A stretch of DNA of 18,283 nt from NCBI GenBank assembly GCA_918026815.1, contig CAKJVC010000112.1, positions 1-18,283 of the forward strand, given 5' to 3'. A program made the translations under genes and the position numbers. The notes below the pieces were generated by a model that was not told where the DNA came from, made no database searches, and worked only from the letters and a program-made list of their open reading frames with translations. This DNA comes from Chalara sp. BL73. Taxonomy: Eukaryota > Ascomycota > Leotiomycetes > Helotiales. Positions 1 to 8,803 of the stretch are shown here, piece by piece (the first letter of the stretch is position 1; each line of letters starts with the position of its first letter).

Positions 1-406
1 AAGTCGAGATGCTAAAAACTTGATTAGTAGGCGGCGAAAAAAGGAGTTTCTCGATAAGAATAGCCAATAGAAATAGGCTGCTATTCGGAAATATTTAAAG
101 CTGGTTAAGAAGTTTGAGAAGCTGTTTTTGCTGCTAGCTCATTTTACAGGTGGCTAGCCAAGTCGCGGTAAGGAGATTACAGGGCTCTGTCTTGTAAATA
201 GCATTAACCGGGACCGGAATGTATTTGTTATTAATAAAAAGTTGTGCTTGCAATGCGAGATTCCTGATGACTTTGCTGCTAGCTACACAGGTTACACTGC
301 GGCCAACTATAGTGTGACTATTAATGTGCTTAAGCGCTTTACTGCTGACTTTCTTAAAGTTTTTGGGCAAATTAGCTATCGATAGCATACGTTTTTTGGC
401 CTAGTC
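1..406 (+). pseudogene. Remnant of the N-terminal region of a telomere-linked RecQ-type helicase (TLH)
   Basis: The frame starting at position 2 modulo 3 reads LFLLLAHFTGG (122-154), then TAG, then PSRGKEI, then RNVFV. This matches the conserved 'TGGQPxRGTE ... RNIFI' block N-terminal to the helicase domain in fungal telomere-linked RecQ proteins; the TAG sits exactly at the conserved Gln. Farther on, AASYTGYTAANYS and SYR-TAG-HTFFGL (377-406) resemble the family's 'hsxxTAGmiY ... sxxWHrFLGF' end, with TAG at the conserved Trp. The middle of the domain is missing, so this is an internally deleted and RIP-mutated fragment. No RecQ helicase motifs (DEAH, HRxGR) follow. The family match is from memory of these motifs, not a search. 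Its position just inside the subtelomeric array is where such genes normally lie. Confidence 0.6.
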
Positions 407-469
407 GATTCGAGCCAGCACACTTTTTTATGCCTGTAAAAAAAAGCTAGAGGAGAAGCGTTAAAGCCG

Positions 470-1317
470 ACTCAATTATAAATTTAAAAAGCGGAAATTT
501 ATAGTTTATTCTTTAGGAACTAGAGTAAAAAGTTGCTTTAATTTACATAATAGAAAAGTAAAAGGAAAAAAACTAATATTACTATAAGTTTATAGTTTAT
601 ATAACTTAAAAAATATACTTAAAGCACTATTTAAAAATCTATAATTCTACTAGCTGAAATCTTTAAAAGAAAAACTTTATTACTATAGATATATAAAGTT
701 GCTTATAGAAAAAGTAAAAGCAAGTCATAAATATAGTATAACGTCCGACTTAATACTATTATTAAATTTATTCTAAGTAAAAGTGTATTTAACTTTACTA
801 CTTACTAAGAAATATATTTTACTTTATATACTATAATAAAAAAAAAGTGCTAAAGTATACTTTCCAGAAACTAACAATACTATAAAAACGTTATATTATA
901 ATATATCTATAAAAATAATTAGTAAGATTACTATTTGGGCTTTTTTACATTTAGAAAAAACTAGTAGTAAGATTTTCAATGTTGCTAACTACATAAAACC
1001 CAACAGTTAAAAAGAACAATAGCTAAAGATTACTAAGTATTTTAGTTTTAAGGGCACAAGACTAGTTCTAAATAACTTAACAGTTTTGATTCTTAACAAT
1101 TATATAATAAAACATCAAAATATACTTATAAAACAAAGAGTAAAAGTAAGTAATATATTTTATACTATATTTTTAGATAGCAACATAAGTTCCTTTAATA
1201 GATATCGCAACTTTAATATGAAAAAACTCAAGAGTTTTTCTAAAAAAAGTTGATTTTAATAAGGGTTAGTTTAGCTTGTTTCATCGATATAAAATAACTA
1301 AAATGTTTTTAAAATAG
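470..1317 (+). pseudogene. RIP-degraded PRISE-like short-chain dehydrogenase/epimerase
   Basis: Frame 0 from about 520 to 1254 follows the C-terminal two thirds of fungal PRISE-like (progesterone 5-beta-reductase / iridoid synthase-like) SDR proteins. Visible blocks are LYYYRYIKLL (family FYYxQxDLL, the catalytic Tyr region), KYSITSDLI (family WtwcevRPDvI), AKVYFPET (family PFPGT), ITIWAFLHLEKTSSKIFNVANY (split here only as a family landmark: ASLHPEKTxGxxFNV), and a block where TAA and TAG replace the two conserved Trp of SWxxxWP, followed by KYFSFKGT. The C-terminal KVDFNKG-TAG-FSLFHRYK (family VDPxxGWxSLFDRYRKAKM) continues in the next frame after an A7 run at 1242-1248. The N-terminal NAD(P)-binding Rossmann part was not recognised. 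Many TAA/TAG codons and extreme TpA content indicate RIP. It lies outside the duplicated units and appears once. Confidence 0.7.
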
Positions 1318-1926
1318 TTTAGAAATCAACTAAATACCCGTTACTGTATTTATTCTGCTAAACAGTTGATAATTGACAACTAGTTTTACGAGCATAACTC
1401 GATCGTAACTGACATTTTTGAAAGCAAAGCTGAATTACTCTTAACTTTGTTTATTTAACTAGAAACTTCTAATCGATCTACTAAATTGAGCTACTTCTAG
1501 TATAGTAAACTTTATCTGCTTAGATTGCAAACAACATGACTTAAATTGATACAACTGATAATTATAATTGTTTATTATTCTATTTAAATAAAACAAAATA
1601 GCAAAAGAAACACTCGAAACAGTTAGTAGTTGACGTGAAAAGCGGTGCAGCGTTTAACTAATCGAAAAACCTGCTATATTACAAGAAAGCTGCTACTTGC
1701 GAACGATAAAACGTAATTTTACAACTAATTTCGCGCGCGACGCTTTGTTAAAACCTGAGAATATTACTACTTACCAATAGAAAGAATTTAATGAAATTCC
1801 GCTTTGCAATATTTATAGCACGAAGAGTTTAACGATTTTTCACGAAGCTAGCAGATCGTTTTTTTTTCTGCAAGTGCGATAATTACTTCTTTCTGAAAAT
1901 ACAGTTTTCGCAACATTTTAACAGCG
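1318..1926. other. No recognised gene; single-copy spacer
   Basis: This stretch separates the reductase pseudogene from the CFEM gene and is not part of the duplicated unit. I see no telomeric repeat, tRNA or clear transposon in it. One plus-strand reading stretch of 56 codons (1712-1882, one internal TAG) looks mildly coding-like but matches nothing I know and may be chance. The part just before 1927 should contain the promoter of the CFEM gene, but I see no defined motif. Confidence 0.4.
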
Positions 1927-2765
1927 ATGAAATATTAATTATTGTTATTGTTGTTTTCGCTAGTTTTGGCCTGGGACAGATTAACAGTTTACTCGCTTGT
2001 GCGCTAAAGCTTTGTATGTCTAACTTCTTCGAGTAATTAAAGATAATTCCGAACACTTTCGTTAGCTATCGAGCTTAGTAAATGTTAACAGAAACTTTTA
2101 AGACACAGAAGCTGTAACATTTGCTACCGATTGCGGAATTTCCGATATTGCGTGTCAGTGCGAAGCTACTAACAAAGCTGCTATCTAAAGTGCAGCTACG
2201 TCCGGTATTGTCGTCGCTTGTAGTGCGAACGAGTTTTTCGACGTTATTACAGCCTACAGCGCTTTTTGTGGCAATGTACAAAGCTCTGCCGCTATCACGA
2301 CGGTATTTGATACTCGTAGCAGCACGATTCAATTTAGTCTGTCGTTAGCTTCGTCGTCGATATTAAATATATTTACAACTTCCTTTATACTTTTTAGTAC
2401 AGTTATTTCAATTTCTTTTTTTGCCGGTTTTAAAAGCAACTTTGACAGTCTTTTTGATCTTGAAACTTTATTTCTAAAGCCGCGTGCGAGATTTGGACTT
2501 TTAACGAGTGTAAAGCTGGGATTAGAGTTGCTGCGTTGCTAAGCGGCTTATTCTTAGTCGGCGCTGCTTTCTTTTTGGAAAGCGGTCTGTAAAACGTTTA
2601 AGTAGAACTGGCGATAAAAAACCAGCGAAGGCAAACTTAGGAAACGAAGAACAGAAACATGAAGTTGATAGTCAAAAAGTGATTGATGAACTTAGAAGCA
2701 GAATGTCGGTAATAGATAAGGAGAAGAAAGACCTGAATGCCAAAAAAGCTTTGAAGTTGTTTTGA
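1927..2765 (+). pseudogene. CFEM-domain cell-surface/membrane protein gene, damaged (proximal copy)
   Basis: CFEM proteins are fungal secreted or membrane proteins with a conserved Cys pattern, implicated in haem uptake, adhesion or signalling. The ATG at 1927 begins a hydrophobic signal-peptide-like stretch; after a one-base shift it reads ILIIVIVVFASFGLGQ, then LLACALKLCMSNFFE. After a probable intron (2033-2091) the CFEM core follows: TFATDCGISDIACQCEATN, then AATSGIVVACSANEFFDVIT and a later Cys. A Ser/Thr-rich linker, a transmembrane segment (AALLSGLFLVGAAFF, about 2530-2572) and a basic, coiled-coil-like tail (GKRSVKRLSR to 2765) complete the layout. Damage: TAA at 2099 and another in the CFEM core, both where CAA (Gln) is plausible, plus apparent one-base shifts in the A-run after the ATG, the T-run near 2500 and the T-run near 2575. 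One CFEM Cys position appears to be Gly. The frameshifts could be consensus errors; the stops look real. Confidence 0.65.
2033..2091 (+). other. Probable intron in the CFEM gene
   Basis: The 59-nt segment begins GTAATT and ends TTAACAG. Removing it joins CMSNFFE to NF-(TAA)-DTEAVTFATDC in frame and gives a CFEM-like spacing between the second and third Cys. Without it the frame has extra stops and a loop that is too long. Size and borders fit fungal introns, although no canonical branch-point motif is obvious. The left border of the duplicated unit (2056) falls inside this intron. Confidence 0.5.
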
Positions 2766-2958
2766 AGTTTTTTTTTTTTAAATTTAAACGCTAGAATTAC
2801 TTGCGAAATTGCAATCGATTATCAATTTGAGATGCATATAACGATTAAGTTAAAAATGGATTTTCTTATAAAATTACTTGCAGGACTGTGAATTTTCTGT
2901 TTTGTTTATTAAAAAGAGCATCACATACTGACTCGCTATAAGTCAAAGAACTCTTTAT

Positions 2959-3539
2959 TTAGCATTCTAAAAATTTTGTAGACAGAAAGAAAGGAAGAAT
3001 AAAAGCAAAAATGCACTTGCAAGTATATCTGTAAAAGAGCTTTTAATTCATTTTCTTGTACCGCGGTTGCCAGTTTAGATCATGAAACTAGTCCCGCAAA
3101 TGGCTGTATTGTAGCTGGCGTAAAGCTGCTGGCTTAAAAAGCTTTTTCTTATCTTTATCAAAACGCTCAGAGTGTTGCACGTTATTTTAATATTCACACC
3201 AAATTGAGTACAACCGATAGTATAGCGCTTTTTTTATTCTACTGACAAGTCTTTTTTTTGCTAAGACTGTTCTAGCTTCGTTCAAGATGCATGCAAATTT
3301 CATGAACTCAAGAACATACAAGTAGTTTTCGTTAGTACAAAACTTGGAGTTCAGAAAATCAAAAATGGACATTTTATAGTGTGCAATAGAAGGCTACTAG
3401 TACTGTAGTGCTTTATATACTTGTACTGTAATCGATCCGGGTTAGTGCGAAATGACTTAGCACATTTTCGCGCTAGGCTGCAAAGCTTTTCTTCCCTTTC
3501 GAGCCCAGCGCCAGTATCAGCTTTAATTTTATTTATCAT
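2959..3539 (-). pseudogene. Unrecognised decayed reading frame, proximal copy
   Basis: On the minus strand an ATG at 3539 opens a frame (MINKIKADTGAGLEREEKL ...) that stays open to about 3351. A one-base shift at a run of five A/T (about 3363) then connects it to a second open stretch (DFLNSKFCTNENYLYVLEF ... SIWCEY, to 3187). The same frame continues past TAA into NNVQHSERFDKDKKKLFK and later FHDLNWQPRYKKM, with single stops in between, ending near 2959. That is about 190 codons with one shift and about four stops, rich in charged residues. I recognise no family. The plus strand also has an 81-codon stretch here (3003-3245, one stop), so the coding strand is uncertain. Confidence 0.3.
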
Positions 3540-3840
3540 TTATTTTTTCGTTTTATGTAAAGGTTTTAATATTCTTTTGTAGTAAATTTTTGCTTTTACT
3601 TTATTTTGCTTATTTCTGTTAAATCTCGTTAAGTAAGCTTAAATCTTACTTTTTAGAACGCTCGAGCGATCTCAGCAGGACCACGTTTTTTTACTATAGA
3701 AAGCTTATTTTTAAGTACAGAATCAAAATTCGCAAGTAAGCTAAAACCAACTATTCCTTATGAAGCCTTTTTAAATGCTTCGTATATCCGATTAGCAGCT
3801 TTTAAACTTCGGGATTGTAAATCAGCGAAGAATATTAGTA
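3540..3840. other. Spacer containing most of the inter-copy variable patch
   Basis: No gene is recognised. Positions 3495-3758 carry nearly all of the true base substitutions between units A and B (counterpart 11604-11861). Many changes are pyrimidine to A on the plus strand, going from proximal to distal, with short indels. The flanks on both sides are essentially identical between the units. Confidence 0.6.
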
Positions 3841-5513
3841 TCGACTTAATATCTGTGCTTTTATCGAGTGCGCCGTTATTTACCGCTGTTTCTTACACAT
3901 AGAACACTTCACAAAAAGATTCAAGCTGCAAATAAACGACTAAAGTTACATTTTGATTTCAGAAACCGCCCGCGATATACTGCAAACTTTACACTTGAAC
4001 GTGAAGAATTCTTTACGTTACATATAAATGGATTAAATATGTATTAACTAAGCTAACAAAGATAAGAAATGGCAACAAGTAAAAATTATGCGGCCTATTT
4101 ACTTCTAGGCGTTTACAACCTGTGTATTTCTTGCAGGAGCATGCGACTTTTCGTACATGCTTTTCCAATTTCTATTTATACTCAATTTAACTCCGCCACC
4201 GCTCAGGCCGCTACGTGTAGTTATGTCTAGAAAAAATCTTTTTCCAGAACTCTGGTCAAGCATTCTTGATTTACTTTTGGAGTATTAGCGACTTTTTGCA
4301 GATAATGACTTCCGGAAAGCTCTGAAAACCGCAACTGACAATTTTGTTTTTACCCGAGCGTAGATATACTAAAAGATTGTTTATTTCAACAATATTCAAA
4401 TTGTTGCTGGAAACATTAGAATACTTTAGGATTTATTCTTTTTGCTTTATAAAATAGCTGTTAGACTCGAAATCGAAACCGTACTCGACGAACCAATGTT
4501 TTTAGAGCTTTATGCTTTTAATGTTATATACCGAGACTATGCGATGCAACAGCGTAAAGAAAATAAAAATTGGATACTTCTGCACGTCAAAGCTCAGAAA
4601 TTGCTCAAAGCAACAGATTTTCGGGATAACAGTATTGCGCTTTCAACATTCGTAGAAAGATTGTACGATGAAATGCCCAATTTCTACAAAGAACTTCCAG
4701 TTGGAAATGTATTCACAATTATGTCGAAAAACATAATAAAGTGCACCGAAACACTTGATGTGTTCGCGAAGTTGACAAAACTTTGGCATTTGCTTGATCG
4801 AGAATATAAATTAATGCTTTCGTAAACACCGGATTAGTCAAAAGCTCGGAAAAGCATACTATTACGATAGCCGGTTTTAGATACTGCATTTAATGCAGCC
4901 AACGATTTTCTGCATTGTCACATTGAGCGCACAGACATTTCTTTAGATCGGAAAAAGATATTAGCTGTTCGAAGCAGAACAATCAACACTATTACGTCAA
5001 AAGTCGAGCATAAATTTAAGCAATTCGGCCTAAGTATACCTTTGCTGCAAAGTCTAGCATTTCGCTAACACTGCGAACATTGAATAAACTATACGGCTCG
5101 AAAAAGTTTTCTAATAATTCAAAATGCGTGGACGCCTGAAAACTTAAAACTATTCTCGAATGCTATAATAGCTGCAATAACGGCTTCGTTTTCTGGTTAA
5201 ACATTTTTTACGTCCGACAATTTCTTAGGTCAACCGTTAAATAGCTTTTATAATAAGCTCGTGTTTACTATAAAATAAAAGAATAAGCACGAAACCGGAA
5301 AAGAACTTTTGCATAATAAAAAACTATTGTATTTTTTATTTATTCCATTGTATTACGGTAGCTGGCGAAGAAGTATTCGGAAGTTGAAGCAATAAACAAG
5401 CATATGTGCTGAAAAGCGAATTGCATTCGAGAAAAAGAAAGAATTCGGACTGGTTCCTAGATCTGCTTAAAGAAAAGATATCATTTGTATACTTTATAGG
5501 TCGAAAGTGCTAG
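3841..5513 (+). pseudogene. Long decayed reading frame of unknown family, proximal copy
   Basis: I do not recognise this gene. Coding-like sequence begins in frame 1 (HKKIQAANKRLKLHF, PRYTANFTLEREEFFTLHI, 3901-4050). It passes to frame 2 (from about 4022) and runs to about 5200 with a stop roughly every 30 codons, about half the density expected by chance at this AT content. The best part, about 127 codons at 4442-4825, is free of stops (RLEIETVLDEPMFLELYAF ... YRDYAMQQRKENKNW ... LTKLWHLLDREYKLMLS). It continues beyond TAA as TAFNAANDFLHCHIERTDIS and later NAWTPENLKLFSNAIIAAI. A further stretch at 5352-5513 (VAGEEVFG ... NSDWFLDLLKEKISFVYF) is in another frame. The predicted protein is Leu/Phe/Lys-rich and helical, with no motif I can name. 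The upstream and downstream limits are uncertain. Frame shifts may be decay, introns or sequencing error. Confidence 0.45.
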
Positions 5514-5679
5514 TTGTTTTAAAAAAAGTAGAAAAACGACATCGAGTAGTCGAGCAGTGCTACTAGCATGATTGGATGTATAGAAACAAAGTGGATTGAA
5601 GAGAAAGTAACGAAGACTATTTTGATTTTATTTAAAGTTTATTACTAAGTTAGCGGCCACTTAAGCAAGGCGGCTTTAT

Positions 5680-5945
5680 AAAATACTAAGTTTTAAGTAA
5701 AGTTATATATACTTATAGCACTTTTATTAAAATTCTTTAAATCTAATATTATTTCTTAGAGATTATAATATAATTTAGTTTTTTTTATATAATAGAAATA
5801 AGGTTTAATTTATACTATTATAATCTATATTTTAAGTAAGAAATACTATAAGTTACTTTAGAAAAGAATAAATATATTATATATACTAGTTTTAATAGTA
5901 ACTAAGTATATACTAAAATATTGTAAAGAAATAAAGTAAAATGTA
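5680..5945. repeat. TpA-rich, RIP-like block, proximal copy
   Basis: This block is almost entirely A and T, with TATATA and TAATATA runs, no open frame and a sharp change to mixed composition at about 5946. It looks like a short transposon or LTR remnant degraded by RIP, but no family can be recognised. It lies just downstream of the long decayed frame. Confidence 0.5.
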
Positions 5946-6364
5946 GTAAAAACTACACCGCAAGCAAGAAAGTCAGGTAAGAAAAGTATATTCTGGATGC
6001 CTGCTATATCACATTTCGAGAAGAGCTATAACCTTACTCCGGAACAACTAAAAACCCGCCCCGGAAACTATGACCCTGCAAGTCACATAACAGATCGATT
6101 AACTCTACTACAATATTATTGTCGGTTTACTGGCTAAATGCCGCGAATCATATAGTACTACGAATTCAATTAGTTCTGTTGTTGGTTTTATTTAATGTTG
6201 ATTGTTGTAGAATTAATGTGCTATAGATAGAAGCACTTATAGTTACAGTTTCTAAAACGGTATAATATACTTATACATGTGACTTATAGTTACATAGCTA
6301 TAAATATTCCAATACTAAGCTAGCTTTAAAAGTCGAATAGAGCTATTTTTGATATTTATTGCTA
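5946..6364. other. Mixed-composition spacer and 3' flank of the copia element, proximal copy
   Basis: Positions 5946-6176 have balanced composition (for example CCCGCCCCGG near 6056) and no open frame, so they seem to have escaped RIP. From TGTTGTTGG at 6177 onward the sequence becomes TpA-rich again and contains a 13-bp direct repeat, ACTTATAGTTACA, twice. On the minus strand this lies after the end of the copia polyprotein, so it may be its 3' untranslated region and LTR. No second LTR is available to confirm this. Confidence 0.35.
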
Positions 6365-8515
6365 TTAATATTCTGTTTGAATATCAGGCTTCTAATTAGT
6401 CAATTTCCTTTTCTTTTTTAAATACTTAACTTATCCAATTACTTTCAAATCAATAAAATTCCTGTTTATTAGCTGTTTTAGGGCCTTGCATAGCTTACTT
6501 TTTATTATAGTATTTACAGGATTAGTATCTCTATTAATCTACTTAATTTTATTGATTTATTTCTATTTATAAGCTTGTTATAAATATATAATATTAATTA
6601 TTAGACATTTCTTTTATATAGTTCCTAGTTGAACAAGATAGTTATATAATAACTTCAAATCAGTATACAAAGTTAAAAGAATACTCGTTTTTAGAACTCT
6701 GTCAAGTATTAATTTAATAGCTATACTAATATCAAATCTATATATTGTTTTATAGAGTTTAAAGGCTAGTATACTGTATATAACTCTTTTACACTTAATT
6801 GAGCTCTAATATATAACATTAGCTTAATTTATTATATCTATAAAAGTAATAATATAGCTAATTTGGGACAAGAGATTCTTATTATTAGTAAATGAAGTAT
6901 TTATAAATACTAGTAATTACAGTGTTTTTACATTTAATTTAACAAACTTCAGTCCTTTTATCAAGTTGCTTATTTGCTAGTTCAATTATTTATTTAGGAA
7001 CTTTATATCTTTTTCTACTAAGTTAATTACTTAGGTAGTAAAAGATAGATTAAATAACACTTCTAGTTAGTAAATGAAGGCTATATATACTCTTTTTGTA
7101 CATTGAGTAATATATTGATCTTTTAGAGTAAAAAATATATAAATAGCACTTCTAGAGCTAGTACTATTTGTCAGTATTAATTTGACAGGATTAATATTTT
7201 GGTATTATTTCTTTTATATCAATATAATAGAACTATTGTTTAATAACTTAATTATACTGCTATTGAACTTGATTAGTATAGTTATAGTTAGTTGTTCTTA
7301 TTTTTTAGCTGTAAACTTAGCTCTATTCAATTCCTGTTATTCTAACTTAGTAAACAATTTATTACTTAGAAATAAAGTATTATCTGTTTATAAGCTAACT
7401 AGGCCAAATAGCTTGTTACTAAATAATAAGTATAGATTGTAAGTTAATTAGTTTATATAGAGGTATTCTATATAGTAAAAGTAATAGGTTCAGAACTAGT
7501 AGTTTCTTACTTCTAATACTCTATATAGTAGTTTTACTACTTTTAGAACAGTGTTTTAATCAATTTGAAGCTATTCAACTAGCTTTATTAGCAGGTATAT
7601 ATAGAACTGTCAATTTAGATTAGTTGTCAATTGTATATATACTTATAAAATATTATATAAGAATAACTATATATTAGGTAATACTATAGCTATAATATAA
7701 AAGATTAATTACTAGCTAACTTATTGGATTGTTAGTAATTAGGTAAAAACAAGTTCTTTCTTATTATTATTATAGGTTTGAACAACTAATTTTAACTTTA
7801 TAAATGCTTTTAATATTCTCTAGTACTTAATTTTATTAATAAACCAAGAATTGAATATCTTAATACTAATTAGTATATTTAGTATAACTTGAAATATACT
7901 TTTTTCAAGTAACCTAATAACTTCTTTCTATTAAAATTCTCTAAATTAGCTTATAAGGCTTAGGTTTTCTTATAAATAAACAGTAATATCAAATATAGCA
8001 GTGAAGATTAGGTATTTTCTAGGTCTTTTTTTACTATATTTGATAAGTAGTGTAATTAAGGCTAGTTTTAGTATTATAACTGCTTTTAGTATTAATTTTA
8101 CAGTTAATTTAGTATAAGCTTCTAGAATAGGAAAAGTATCTTGAAAAGTGTTACTATTTATAAAATATAGCTTAACTACTATAGATTGAAATTCAGTAGA
8201 GCTACTATTTAGAAGTTCAACTATATAAGTTTTTCTTTTAATTATAAGTATATTATATAGCTTATTCTATTGGCTAGCTTAGCCTATATTTTTTTTGTAC
8301 TATATAAGAACTAGCAAATTCAGTAGCAGGTAGTTGACTTAGTTTTGTAGTCTATTATATATATTCAAAGCATTATTAATTTAATATTTAGAATATAGCT
8401 TTTAGATCTTTACTATAGCTTTCTGAATTGTAGTAGTATATTATATAATAGTAGGTAATATAGTATCAGATTCTACTATTTATAGATAGGCTTTTATAGA
8501 GTAAAAGTTTTAATA
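6365..8515 (-). mobile_element. pol: Truncated, RIP-degraded Ty1/copia retrotransposon, proximal copy
   Basis: Read on the minus strand, the sequence follows the C-terminal half of a fungal copia polyprotein despite many TAA/TAG codons. The order is a linker with STEFQSIVVKLYF, then the reverse transcriptase entry RPRKYLIFTAIFDIT (about 7985-8036) and VVQTYNNNKKELVFT, then VLKVVKLLYRVLEV (family LYGxPEAG), then a catalytic-site equivalent reading TDN (GAT AAT, 7379-7384) where the family has Asp-Asp. The RNase H part follows, with LYTDLKLLYNYLVQLGT (about 6621-6675) and a C-terminal DLKVIG-TAA-VK (family GWV). Gag, protease and the integrase core are absent: the element stops abruptly at about 8515 against non-RIP sequence. 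It is inactive. Open stretches on the plus strand here (for example 7182-7442) are antisense shadows. Confidence 0.88.
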
Positions 8516-8520
8516 TTAGT

Positions 8521-8618
8521 ACTCGACTAAAATTGCTTCTCGACTTTGAAATTGCTTTTAAGAGTTTTGAAATTGCTACTCGACTTTAAAAATTGCGGCT
8601 CGACTTGAAAACCGCTTT
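8521..8618 (+). repeat. Degenerate tandem repeat of about 20 bp, proximal copy
   Basis: About five imperfect copies of a unit like CTCGACTTTGAAATTGCT follow one another: ACTCGACTAAAATTGCT, TCTCGACTTTGAAATTGCT, an AGAGTTTTGAAATTGCT variant, ACTCGACTTTAAAAATTGC and GCTCGACTTGAAAACCGC. The array lies exactly at the border between the RIP-degraded copia fragment and the following mixed-composition frame. Confidence 0.7.
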
Positions 8619-8803
8619 TCTACGCTTTTTGCTAATCTTTACTAATATGCTTAATAAAGCTTAACGAGCACTTCTAAATTGCATTTTGGCTACTTTCCGA
8701 TAAAAACTATTTTAAAGTGTTTATTGAAAGTTTAAGATAAATAACGTGTTTTAGAAACGTAGTCGCGTTTTCTAATATAGAAAACTTGAAAAGATACGCG
8801 TTT

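Noticed and set aside
134..388. 84-codon open stretch on the minus strand
   Set aside because: It is the antisense of the TLH-like frame, which shows family motifs on the plus strand.
2075..2348. Open stretches of 85 codons (minus) and 75 codons (plus) here and at 10194-10467
   Set aside because: Both are shadow frames over the CFEM core, whose Cys pattern and linker are read in a third frame.
7182..7442. 86-codon plus-strand stretch rich in Leu, Ile, Asn and Phe, repeated at 15277-15537, resembling a membrane protein
   Set aside because: It lies antisense to the copia reverse transcriptase region; hydrophobicity is a by-product of AT-rich antisense codons.
8521..8618. CRISPR-like repeat array
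   Set aside because: The copies are imperfect, contiguous without spacers, and the sequence is fungal.
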